The notes beneath the pieces were generated by a model, which searched no databases, was not told where the DNA came from, and saw only the letters and a program-made list of their open reading frames with translations. From positions 744,001 through 808,000 of the forward strand of contig MU839831.1 of assembly GCA_030411725.1 (NCBI GenBank): DNA of 64,000 nt, given 5' to 3'. Each line of letters begins with the position of its first letter. Within the stretch, counting starts at the first letter, position 1. Below are positions 48,268 to 58,793 of this stretch, one piece after another. A program made the translations under genes and the position numbers. The DNA is from Echria macrotheca. Its lineage: Eukaryota > Ascomycota > Sordariomycetes > Sordariales > Schizotheciaceae.

Positions 48268-48794
48268 TGTGATTGGTATCGAGTGACCTTCTCGGTGAGG
48301 CGCTGTCTGGCTGGTTGTGCTGGAGGAGTTAAGAAGGTGGATGGCGTCTTGCAATTTACCGAAAGGGCTTTGTCTAGTTATCAATCACTTTGCTGCCGAT
48401 GCCACGACGTCGTCTGGAGCCTTTTGATGCCGTGTCCGGGTCCGTGACCTTTCTAGACGGCTCCATGTTTAGTCGCACCGGAGCCTTTTTCCCACCAAAT
48501 CGACCAATCAGCGTGCTCGGGACCGGGCCATCAGACCTCCCGATGGCCGAACCCCATCGCAATCGGGACAATAAATTTTCAGCCAGGCCGTTAGCTGTGA
48601 CGCGTAGCGGGGAAGGGCGACGTCTCGCTTTTCCATCTGAACTCGAACGCTTCTGCCTCGATGCAAGGGCGGAGCGCGGTTCAAAAGGTGCAGCGAGGAT
48701 GGTATGAAGTCGGGTTTGACTTGGCAGGGTTCGGATGCAAGTATCTAACCCTAATGCAGAGATGACAGATGACATAAGGATTCGGACTCGGCCG
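48268..48794. other. Intergenic region, 527 bp
   Basis: MAPEG gene promoter and POL4 3' end. It contains a telobox-like CTAACCCTAA at 48745-48754. A 133-codon minus-strand frame here is unsupported. Confidence 0.6.
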
Positions 48795-50552
48795 TCATCC
48801 CGTGCATCGCTCTTCGGGGGGTCTATATTCCAGGCCTAGGCCGGCAAACACGCGTCGCTCCGCCGTCAGCATGTCTGGCGCTGGCTTGCCGTTGGCGTCG
48901 GTCTCGAGATCGATCCATGACCCATCAATGCGGCTGCGCACCCCGCTGCTGTCAAATTTCAGCGAGCGCTCTTTCTTGCAATATCGACGCAGGTCTCGCT
49001 GGAAGGTGGTGCCGCTCGTCCAGCCCAGAACTGCGCACCCCGCCGTCTTCCACGGACTGATGATGATATCAACGCGCCGGTGCGGGTTCGGGTTCTTTGC
49101 CTCGCCAGTGGTCCACTTAGGGTCCTGCCAGACCACCAGTGCCTTGTCGAGTGTGTCGAAGCCCGTCCCAGCCTTCTTCTCGTTGCCTTTCCAGCTCACT
49201 GGCATCTGGTCGCGCTCGCTGTTCTTGGTGCTAAGCGTCAGCGTGTGCGTGATGTACTTGGCCCGTTCCAAGCTCACGACGATGCGCTCGATGAAATTCT
49301 TGGTGGCCGCCTCGTCCGGATGGCTCAGCACGAGGTCGACATCGCCGCTCTCGAGCTTCCCTCGCCGATACCCGCCCACGATGACCATCTGGAAACCCTT
49401 GTGAATCTTGTTGGCGTGCTTGAGGACGATGGCCGAGATGGCTTCAACCTCGGCGCGCGGGATCTTGATCAGGAATTCGTCGTAGTACTTGACCCCAATC
49501 TGCTGGACCCGCGTCAGGGTCTCCCAACCGTACTCGACAATGTCATCGAGGTCCCGCCAGCCCCTGTTGTAGAATTCCCGCGCTGTCGTCTCGGCCACTC
49601 CCCAGATGTCGTAAAAGAGCTTCAGCACGGCTAGCCTGGGATCCGACTCGTCCTCCTTGGCCTCTTTCAGCTCCCCCGTCTCCTTGAATTCTTGAAAGAG
49701 AAGCGCAATCTTGGCGCCGCAGCCAGGCAGCCTTCCTACTTCTGCTACACTCGAAAGTGTATAGGGGTAAGCCGCCAGAGTGGCGATCGCACTCGAATAT
49801 GCCCTGACGCCGACCTTGTCGCCTGTGAGGGTCCGGGCTGTCCTGATCTTGGTGAGTTGCTCAATAAAGGCCTCGTTCGGGGGATGCACCGGCGTGGGGC
49901 GTTGGCACGAGTATGTCGTATGCAGGAACTCGGGTATGGGGGGGAGGTGGGCGTCTCTGTCTTCCTCAGACGTAGTTTTTCTCAACAACGCAGGCTTCGA
50001 GGACCGGTAGTGCCCCGTCGCATGTGATGACCTTCCCCCGTGACTTCTAGGACCAGCCGAGTTGGCATCAGCCATTGCGCGCACCAAAATGTCGTCGGCC
50101 CTTGTTGACGGCTTTGGAGGAGGATTCATTTGCGACGATGATTTACGGCCTTGATAGACTAGGTAGTCGTCAACAGGCAGCACCTTGTCGGCCTTGAGCG
50201 AGTCGGTAAACCATGACAGCTTCACAACCTTGACAAGTGCCGTATCTGAGGTAGCCTTCGTTGAGCCGGCCTCTGAGTCCGTGTCCGAGATGGCTTCGGT
50301 TGCAGATGTCCTGGCCCGCTTCTTCTGTCTCGGGGATGCATCGTCTCCATCGCCGAACGGGACCTCCTCCGTGGCCAGTTTGTGTTTCCTTAGCTCAAAA
50401 AGGGCCCGCTCCTTCCGGCCGATTTTCCCCAGGATGATGTCGGCCTCATGGATATCGTAGGTGAGAGTCGGGATTTGGTCCTCCAGGTCATGCAGCTCAT
50501 CCGAGTCGAGATGCGCCGGCAGCAGAAAAATGATGGGAAATTCAAGCGCCAT
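48795..50552 (-). CDS. POL4: Family X DNA polymerase (Pol IV, mu/lambda-like) with BRCT domain
   Basis: Single exon of 585 aa from the ATG at 50552 (context AAAATGGC), which begins MALEFPIIFLLP at the first BRCT strand. The frame is open for 112 further codons upstream to an ATG at 50888, so a longer start is possible. Residues 1 to about 125 form a BRCT domain (EADIILGKIGRKERALF, VVKLSWFTDSLK) for binding end-joining factors. A Ser/Lys-rich linker with a KKRAR-type nuclear signal follows. Helix-hairpin-helix motifs are LPGCGAKIA and VQQIGVKYY. The palm has GGYRRGKLESGDVD, with catalytic D404 and D406, and RRVDIIIS with D495. The thumb ends in YRPPEER. These enzymes fill gaps in non-homologous end joining and base excision repair. 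It is divergent with the TFIIE-alpha gene, 748 bp away. Confidence 0.92.
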   Translation of the reverse strand: MALEFPIIFLLPAHLDSDELHDLEDQIPTLTYDIHEADIILGKIGRKERALFELRKHKLATEEVPFGDGDDASPRQKKRARTSATEAISDTDSEAGSTKATSDTALVKVVKLSWFTDSLKADKVLPVDDYLVYQGRKSSSQMNPPPKPSTRADDILVRAMADANSAGPRSHGGRSSHATGHYRSSKPALLRKTTSEEDRDAHLPPIPEFLHTTYSCQRPTPVHPPNEAFIEQLTKIRTARTLTGDKVGVRAYSSAIATLAAYPYTLSSVAEVGRLPGCGAKIALLFQEFKETGELKEAKEDESDPRLAVLKLFYDIWGVAETTAREFYNRGWRDLDDIVEYGWETLTRVQQIGVKYYDEFLIKIPRAEVEAISAIVLKHANKIHKGFQMVIVGGYRRGKLESGDVDLVLSHPDEAATKNFIERIVVSLERAKYITHTLTLSTKNSERDQMPVSWKGNEKKAGTGFDTLDKALVVWQDPKWTTGEAKNPNPHRRVDIIISPWKTAGCAVLGWTSGTTFQRDLRRYCKKERSLKFDSSGVRSRIDGSWIDLETDANGKPAPDMLTAERRVFAGLGLEYRPPEERCTG

Positions 50553-51300
50553 TTTCAAAATAGATCCGCCGCATATTTGCGACGGGATCTGATAAGTGGA
50601 AGCTAGCGTTGTTTCCAGAAAAAGACTGATCAAGTCAACGCCAAAGCAGTCTTTTATGCCGCTTAAAAACCCGACGACGACAGTGGCATGAGATGAAAAT
50701 GCATCCCGATGAAGGGCGACGATGACGCAGTCGACATCGTGACTGCGCGGGTCTCGGCTTGGCGGAGATGTCGGGCACAGAGAGTCAGACGGAGCAACCT
50801 GAGTGCTGAATGGGTGCCCTGCGATTGCTTCACGAGCCAGTAGCCAGGCGCGCCTTGGTTTGGAATATTCGATTCTGCCCACTACCATTTGCGCCCACTA
50901 CAGCGGAAGACTCACTAAAGACGTTGGCCCCACAGTGTCAGTTTGTGCCTCTTTCTTTGAGGCTGAGCGTTACCCGCACTGTGGCTAGTCACGTCTAGGC
51001 TTCCTCGCGAATTGTGCATTAGTCAAAAGCATTTCAACTTCGGCGAGGTGAGTTTTAAGGCGAGCAACTTCGCACTCTTCACTTCCACTGATAACCAAAA
51101 CTTCTGCAACCCGCTAGTCAGCCAGACGTCTCTCGTTTCTTTTCTTCCTCCTGGTTTCCTATTATCTCTCCCTGGAGCGAGCGACTTCCGGCGAACAGGC
51201 AGCTTCCGGCCGCTCTTTTTTCGGCGCTCGCTCCCCTCATCAGTCTTCAACTCCATAGAAGTGAATAAAGTCAAACGCGCGGAACCCCAAAGAAAGAAAA
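50553..51300. promoter_or_regulatory. Shared divergent promoter region of POL4 and TFA1
   Basis: 748 bp between two head-to-head starts. Part of it could be coding if POL4 starts at 50888. No specific site can be assigned. Confidence 0.5.
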
Positions 51301-52311
51301 ATGGAAGTCGCCAAAACACTCATCCGGTCCGTCATCAGGGCTTTTTACCCAACCTATGAGATCCTCGCCGTCGAGGCCCTCGTCACGCACTCGGTCCTGC
51401 GCGACGACGAGCTCGCCTACCTCCTCAAGATGACCTGCAAGGAAGTCCACAAGCTGTGTGCCACGCTCAGAGATGCCCGCTTCGTGGCCGTGCACACACG
51501 CCCCGAGATGCAGGAAGGCAAGACCCGGCCGATCAACCGGACATACTACTTCATCGACTACCGCCAGACCATCGACGCCATCAAGTGGCGCGTCTACAAG
51601 ACGGACAAGGACATGCAGGCCATCGCGAAACCCCAGGACGAAAACAAAGAATACTCGTGCCCGCGCTGCCAGGCCCAGTACACGCAGATGGAGGTGCTCA
51701 ACAGCTGCTCGGCCGCCGGCTTCACCTGCCAGCGCTGCGGCACTGTGCTCGAGCGGTCCGTCGAGCGCGAGGCCCCGGGCCACCAGCAGCTATCGCGCAT
51801 GAACAACCAGTTCAAGTTCATGACGGACATGCTCCAAGAAGTCGACAGGGCCATCGTGCCCGAGTGTACGTTCGACAAGGCCATGGCCGTTGCGCGGCCC
51901 ATCGTGCGCGAGGCCACGCACGAGGTGCTCGCGAGCATCCCGGTCGATACCGGGCTCAACAAGCCCTCGGCCGTCAAGGGGTTGGCGAATACGGGTCCGA
52001 AATCCATGTCGGTCACGATATCGGACGGGATCACCGAGCAGGAGAAGAAGGAGGACCGCAAGCGCAAAGAGCAGCTGGCTAAGCAGAACGAGCTCCCCGA
52101 GTGGATAACGAACAGCTCGGTGCCCGTGACGTTTGCTGGCGGCCGCCATGCCGACGATGACGAGGAGGACGGGATTCCCTCGGCCAAGCGGGTCAAGTTG
52201 GAGACGGTCAAGATCGAGACGGCGGATCCTGGCGTTGATATCGACTTGCCTGTTAAGGCCGAGGGCGGCGACGACGAAGACGATGATCTCGAGTTTGAGG
52301 ATGTTATGTGA
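51301..52311 (+). CDS. TFA1: Transcription initiation factor IIE, alpha subunit
   Basis: Single exon of 336 aa; the ATG lies in an A-rich context (AAAAATGG). TFIIE-alpha joins the RNA polymerase II pre-initiation complex, recruits TFIIH and stimulates its helicase and kinase activities. Residues 1 to about 100 form the winged-helix domain (VIRAFYPTYEILAVEALVTH, RDDELAYLLKM, YYFIDYRQTIDAIKWRVY). A zinc ribbon follows with C120, C123, C143 and C146 (SCPRCQAQYTQMEVLNSC, TCQRCG). Then comes a helical stretch (SRMNNQFKFMTDMLQEVD). The C-terminus is acidic with a KRVKLE nuclear-signal candidate and ends DDDLEFEDVM. It is shorter than the yeast and human subunits, as is common in filamentous fungi. 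A 208-codon frame within it is a shadow. Confidence 0.95.
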   Translation: MEVAKTLIRSVIRAFYPTYEILAVEALVTHSVLRDDELAYLLKMTCKEVHKLCATLRDARFVAVHTRPEMQEGKTRPINRTYYFIDYRQTIDAIKWRVYKTDKDMQAIAKPQDENKEYSCPRCQAQYTQMEVLNSCSAAGFTCQRCGTVLERSVEREAPGHQQLSRMNNQFKFMTDMLQEVDRAIVPECTFDKAMAVARPIVREATHEVLASIPVDTGLNKPSAVKGLANTGPKSMSVTISDGITEQEKKEDRKRKEQLAKQNELPEWITNSSVPVTFAGGRHADDDEEDGIPSAKRVKLETVKIETADPGVDIDLPVKAEGGDDEDDDLEFEDVM

Positions 52312-53589
52312 GGGGATAGCGACTTTTTTTCCCATGTCCTGGGCGGTGGAAATGGGCAGATTGTTCACCGCGCCGATATCGACGATACGACTTTCCTGCG
52401 TGGATCCTATGGTTTCTGCTCTTTTGTTTTGTTTTGGGGAGTGGATGGATGGTTAGGACTGGACTGGATCGGCGTTGTGCGGAGTTATGGAAAACCAGCC
52501 GGGTGTATAGACGTGGGAGCGATGGCCAAAAGGTGTTTACGGTTCGGCATTTTCCTTGGGATGTCTCTCCAGACAGCGGGGCGGTGGAACGGAGAAATCC
52601 AAAACCTGAACGTGTTTCTGATGGGGTTTTCTTCGGGGTCTGTATTGAGAATGGGCAGCAGCGGCGGTACGGTGATGCTTGAGACTTGGATTTTTTACCG
52701 CACTGCCTGTTTCTTGTGCTGGGAGAAGCGCATCTTGAAGCGAGGAGTAGAAGCTGAAAAGCTGGGGTGTGTACGTTGTATTTTTACGTATTATAACGGT
52801 GGAGGATGGTTCCCTTGAATGCCAGAGGGAGAACAACCCATAAAAACCAGATACCCGGAATCGAGCGAATGTCGTTCGTAATCTTCCTCGCTACTTGCGG
52901 TGGTTGTCTACTATATGGCCTCGATCGCCTACCGAACGGGCTACCTAGTCAGGAGAGCCAAGCAGAATACCTACCTAGTCCGTATGACTTCCAGACATAA
53001 TAAACAACAAACAATAGACACAGACAGATTCGGACTGGACTGGACTGGACTGGACTCATCAACGGTGCTCAGTGAATCATTCACCTACCACAGACACACA
53101 CATAACACACACACACATGCGAAGTGAGAGATGTCATGGTAAAGGTCTCAAAAGAAAAAGAAAAAAAGCAACCATCCATTTCGTCCATTCGCCTGCTAGA
53201 ATTACACAACAGTTATATACCTAACTCACACCCCAAGCGATGAAATCGCATGTGACACACAGCATACCGGTCCCGTAGAAACACACGGAGGTAGAGGTAA
53301 AAAGCGGGACAAAAACATTTGGATACGCTACCAAAAAACAAAACCCCACCTCCAAGAAGGGAAGTAAGAGCAAGAGTAAGTAACAGCAAAGGAAGAAAAG
53401 AAAAAGAAAAACGAGACCAAAAAAAGAAACGGGCCATGTTCTCATTTGTCCTTCCTCCCTCCAATCCGTCCGTCGTAACCATCCATGGCTCATCTCCCAC
53501 GCCCCCTTCCCGCCCCACGTCCCGCCGGCTCAACGAAACCATCGCCGTTAGAAAAGAGTCATACCAACCGACCGGTCGATCTTCTTTCT
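52312..53589. other. Convergent 3' region of TFA1 and SMC1, 1.3 kb
   Basis: No gene seen. It holds a GGACT pentanucleotide repeat at 53032-53056, CA-rich runs at about 53087-53118, and several TACCTA words. Confidence 0.6.
53032..53056 (+). repeat. (GGACT)5 repeat
   Basis: Five perfect GGACT units between the 3' ends of TFA1 and SMC1. Confidence 0.85.
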
Positions 53590-56500
53590 TTAGGTATACT
53601 TCCGAAGCTGTGGGTAAGACAAACCATAATTAGCAAACCCATCCTCATACTCACGCCCGAAAAACTCCAAACAAAAGGAGAAAAGAAGGGAAAAAGAAAT
53701 ACTCACATCCAAAGTCAAAGTCCTCGAACTATTAACATCCTGATCCCGATACACCCCGACAAGACTCTCACTATCCTGAAACAGCCCCGGCTTCAAACTA
53801 ATAACAATAAACTGCATCCCGGGCCCCGCATGCTCGCGTATATACTTCTTGATCTTATCGACATTCGCATTATCCAGCGCGGCATCCACTTCATCCAGCA
53901 CGAAAAACGGAGAGGGCTGGTAGCTGTGAATAGCAAACAGCAGCGCGAGCGCGGCCATGGTCTTCTCGCCGCCCGAGAGGTGCTCCATGTCCCGGAACCG
54001 CTTGAGCGGCGGCATGGCGTGGTACTTGATGCCCGACAGGTAGGGCGTGTCGGTGTCCTCCTCGATGTCCAGGTACGCCTGGCCGCCGAGCGGGTAGTCG
54101 TTGGACCGCGTGAGCTCCTTGTACACGTGCTGGATCTGGTCCTGGATGTGCATGAAGGCCTTGTTGAACAGCTCGAAGCGCTTCTCTTTGACCTGCGCGA
54201 AAGCCTCGCGCGCGGCCCGCAGCGCCGCCTGCGAGTCTTTGAATTCTTGCTCTGTCGACTCGAGCCGCGACTTGACCGACTCGAGACGCTCGATCGCGCG
54301 CATGTTCGGGTTCAGCTTCTCGAGCTCGGCGTTGATGGCCGAGATCTTTTCTTGGAGTCGCTCCTCGACCTCGTCGTCGTCGGGCTGCGTCCGAGTTAGC
54401 TTGCAAGTCAATATAGCTGGGAGGTCTAGTAAACAACGTACGTTCTTGTACTCGTCCTCGAGCTTGTCAAAGTTGATCTCGACGCCATAGTCGTCCATGG
54501 CGGCCTCGAGCACCTCGGCCTCGGCGTCCTCGTCTTCCTCGCCGTCAATGTCCATGGCATCCTGGTCCTTTCGGAGCAGGTCCTCTTCGTTGGGGAGATC
54601 GTCGAGAGAGCCGGTATTGAGCGGTATTTGTATCTGCTCCAGCTTGCACCTCCTCAGCAGCGCAAGCTTCCCGGCGCTGTTCTTCTGCACGCTGGCCTCC
54701 AGACCGCTAATCTCCTTTAACCGAGCGTCGATCTCCTTATTCTTCTTCTGCAGCTCCTGCTTGGCCTCGGCCACCTTCTTCGACTTCTCGGCGTGCGTCG
54801 CTTCGACCTCCTCCAGCGTCTCCTTGAGCGCCTCGAGCTCGTCCTGGTCCTGCCCCTTGGCCTCCTCGACCTCGGCCTTCTTTTGCTCGTATTCCTCAAC
54901 ATCCTTCCGGTGGGTGGCAATCGAGGCCTCGAGCTGCTTCAGCCTCGCGCTCGTGTTCTGCTGGTTGGTAGTCTCCAAGTTCAGGCTGGCCTGGATTCTC
55001 TGCTTTTGCAGGTCAAACGCTTGGCGCTTCTGCTCGGCCTCTTGCTCGAGACTGCCCTGCTGCCTTTCGTAGGCCTGGATATTCTCATACCCTAACCTCT
55101 TGCAGAAGTCGGCAAAAATCTTGTTTTCGACGTCGGCAATGGCCTGCTCAAACTTGGACACCGTCTTCCGCGTGCTCTCCAGCTCTGCGTTTTGCTTGGT
55201 GTATCTAGGCTGGAACTCTCGAAGTTGCTGCTCCAAGCTCTGAAGCTCCTTTTTCTTGTCTGCCAGGTTCCTCTCGAAAGCAACAAGTTCGCCCTTTTGC
55301 ATCCTAAGCCGGCTCTCAAGTGCTGACAAGTCGCCCCGCAGAGTCTCTTCTAGCTTATGCTGCCGTGTTGGCTCGGGAAGCTTTCTGAGTTCCTCCTCAA
55401 AGTCTTTCGCCATCCGCTCGAGGTTTTGTATGTCGTGCTGTTCGAAGCGACGCTTGCCCCCTCTCTCTTCGGGGAGACGACCACCCGTCATTGTGCCGGC
55501 CTTGTGAATAACGTAGCCCTGCACGGTGACTGCTTTTACTTGGATCTTCCTGCCGTAAACAATCTCCTTCGCAATGTCGAAGCTGTCGCAGACGACGGAC
55601 CCGCCGCAGGCATAAGCAATGGCACGCTCCAGCGTGGGATCGAAGTCGATAGTGTCGATGGTCAGCCGAGCGCCATTGATCCCCTTCACCGCCGAATTGG
55701 ACGTGTTGACCTTGATGTTGTCGAGCGGGATAAATGTCACTGGGGGAAACCGCTGCTCTTTGAGATACTGGACGCAGTCCATGCCCGTCTTCTCAGAGTC
55801 GACAATAACAGCATCAAACTCGCGTCCCATGGCTGTGATGATGGCCTCGTCGAACTTCTTCTGCTTGGGCTTGCAGAGCTCGCCGACGCGACCGCGGACG
55901 CCGGGGTAGATTCGCTTGAGCTCGTTGATCATGTTCCGCATCCTCGTCTCCCGCTCGTTTTGCCGACGGCCGCTTTCTGCTTCCTCCAATTTCCGGAGCA
56001 CCTCCCTCAGCTTCTCGTCGAGCTCGGTGCGCTTCTGTTCCACCCTGATCCTCTCCGACTGCACTGTTTCGAATTCCTTCTTCTTGGCGGCAATGTCGGC
56101 GGATATTTGCTTGACGGCGTCCTGGCTGGCATCCTTGAGACTCTTAATCCCTTGGACATCAGTCTTGAGCTTCTCGATAGCCGACTCAAAACCCTCGATT
56201 CTGCCTTTCAAGCTGTTTACCGTGACCTCGTCGCTTCGTAACTGTCGCATGAGATTGCCGAGTTTGGCGCGGTTGTCCGACGATTTCTTCATGGCTTCGG
56301 CCAGCAGCGTGTTGTATTCCTTCCGGTCAGCATCATTCAGCTCTTTGCCCTGCTTCTTCAGAGTCTCGGCCCATTCCTTGTCGAAAACGCGGTGCGCCTT
56401 CTCGACGGTCACCAGGTCTGCTTTCAGCTTCTTTACGTTCTCATTCTGCGACTCCTGAACCTTCTTCACCTCGGTAAATCGTTTTCGCAGCGCGGCCGTG

Positions 56501-57655
56501 TTCGCTTTGCTCTGGGCGATCTTTTCGTCCAGTGGCACCAGCTCATTTTCCCTGTCCTCAATGCTCTTTTCCTTGGCCTTGATGCTCTTCTGGATCTTGC
56601 TGACCTCCCGCGTCACGGAAGAATGCTCCTTCCGAGCCGCCTCAAGCTTCTTCTCGTAGGCCTCCACGTTGCGACGGAACTCTTTGAGGTTTTCCTGGTG
56701 CTCCTGGATCTGGGCGCTGGACTCATCCATGACACGCTGGAAGTGGTAGAGCTTCCAGAGGATGTGGGTGATGACGGCGTCGTCTCTCTCCTCCGTCTTC
56801 TTCTGGAAATTCTCGGCCTCCTTCTTTTGTTCTTGATACTGCTTAATCTCCGAGTTGATCCCTCGTCTGCGATGCAGCTGAAATGTCTGGTTCTCGCTGG
56901 CTTCCGCCGCTTCGGCCTGCAACCTTTCGTACTCGGCTTTGTACTCCAAGCTCCCCGAGATCTGTTCGATGAGACGCGTGAGGTCTTGTGGCGACTGCGC
57001 CGCGATGGCCTCGACATCTCCCTGGAAGACCAGAAAATTGCGCGCCTTGATCAGGATATTCTCCGCCTCAAGCGCCTCGTTGTACTGTTGCGCCGAGACG
57101 ACTCGGTCGTTGATGCGGTATTCGCTCGACCCGCTGCTGGTAATGCTCCGCTTCCACTTTTGCTCGTCGCCCGCATCGTCCTCGTACACAGCCATAACCC
57201 AAGCCGTCTTGGGATCACCTCGCGAGGCGCGCTGGGAAGACTCGTCCTCGTCGCCATTCTGGAAGCCGTTAACATGACCATTAGTCGCGGGGGCAGCCGT
57301 TCCATCGTCTTGGATCTTGGACGTCTTCATGACCCGGCCGCGGTAGACCAGGTCTCGCAGCTGGGACGATCGGAGGTGTGAGGACTTGATGCCGAGGACG
57401 AAGGAGATGGCGTCCATCCTGAATGCATTGATCTTGTCAGTTCGGCGATGCGACGCGAGCCAGGGACGAGATCTCACGAGTTTGATTTTCCCGAGCCATT
57501 GGGACCGATGATCGAGGTGAAGTACGAGTCGCCAAACAGAAGGGTATGGTGGCCCTTGTAGGACTTGAAGTCTGCGACCACTGTCAGCTCACACGGCGCC
57601 AGCTCATTGGGAAGCTCGACTAACTGAAAAGCTCGAGGCGGATGAGCTTCCCCAT
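53590..57655 (-). CDS. SMC1: Cohesin subunit SMC1
   Basis: Five exons: 57655-57625, 57571-57478, 57418-54442, 54384-53707 and 53607-53590; introns of 53, 59, 57 and 99 nt; 1265 aa, normal for SMC1. SMC1 pairs with SMC3 and the kleisin Rad21/Scc1 in the cohesin ring that holds sister chromatids together. The start MGKLIRLELFNFKSYKGHHT is typical. Walker A is GPNGSGKS at 33-40, with MDAISFVLG just after. Long coiled coils flank the hinge (YPGVRGRVGELCKPKQKKFD, AIITAMGREFDAVIVD). At the C-terminus come the ABC signature LSGGEKTMAALALLFAI, Walker B FFVLDEVDAALD and the D-loop. The last exon encodes only LRKYT. Introns 3 and 4 are stop-free multiples of three, so an unspliced frame runs through them; splice signals and family alignment argue they are removed. 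It is divergent with GPC1. Confidence 0.97.
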
Positions 57656-58793
57656 TGTCGCGACTTTCCTGCGCCGAGGGGTATTTCTCGTCGGATCGGC
57701 GCGTTAAAGTGCAGCGAGAACACGGTCAACACGCGCTCAAAATCCAGAAGGGCGTTTCGCTGCGACCATGAGACAGGAAAACGCGTGTAGAATTGATGTG
57801 TTGGTGTGGTTGGGGATCCGACCTGGTTGATCTCGAACACGCCGGGACTTTGACGACTTCGCGATCCGGGTGTAAATTTACCAACGCGCCGTCCTGTGGT
57901 GGGGGAGCATGCGCGGCGCTAGTTGTGCACGGGCCGTTCCTTCTTGGCTCGAGGGTTAGGGTTAACTATGTTTCTGCCACCGACCTACGGCTTAGTTGTC
58001 GTCGCCGGGATTGGCTTAACTACATCCCACACTTTCGTCAAGGTGGGCGGATGCAGGCTGCAGTGGGTTTTGGTCAGGTCGTCGATAAGGCATCCGCGGC
58101 ATTTTTCGAGTCAACTTATTCTGGCTCGAGGGATGACTGAGAGAGGGAATCTGTTTGGTCCAGTAAAAGACCGGCATTCAAACACGCTCGTTGGCTGCAG
58201 CCAGTGGCAGGCCCCGCTGGTGGGTCCCTCTAAAACATGCAGGCCAACGTCAACACCCATCCAGGTTCCCGGTCTGTCACGAGCCAGCGATTCCTGCCTC
58301 TTGAATCACAAGTGTGCGTCTGTCTCCCACACACAAAGAAAGCCCCTCCCAGTGTCTGTTTCGACAACCAGACTGCGGAATCAGCTGGCCCTTCTATTTA
58401 TTCAGCTGTCTTCTCTTGAATTTGTGTTGGTCTCGGACCCATCTCGCAGCTGTCCTGCAAGTCTGCCACTCGAACCAACTTTGATGCGACAGCAATCGAC
58501 TTCTGGATGGGACCGTGATACGACCAAGCCTCGGCCGATTGCCAGTTACAACGTTTAAACCGGGACGAACTCGCCGAGCGTTTACATCGTACAAAGGGCT
58601 TTTGGAAGCCGACTTCCTTTCATCCTTTCCGTGTAAGTCGCAGGTCTGCCCGGCAAGTGGCGACGCAATTTCTCTCTGTCTTAGACGACACGCCGCTACC
58701 ACGCATTTCGATTTCGGGACTGATCCCATTTATATCCTCAGGCGCCACGGATTGCGACGACTCCTTCTTTCCACTTGATCACCGACCGCCAAA
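57656..58793. promoter_or_regulatory. Shared divergent promoter region of SMC1 and GPC1
   Basis: 1.1 kb between two head-to-head starts. It contains a telobox-like GGGTTAGGGTTAA at 57953-57965, nearer SMC1. No other site can be assigned. Confidence 0.5.

Noticed and set aside
55357..57381. Long Leu/Val-rich frames opposite SMC1
   Set aside because: Reverse reading of Glu/Lys-rich coiled coil gives Leu/Phe/Ser-rich frames. They are not membrane proteins.
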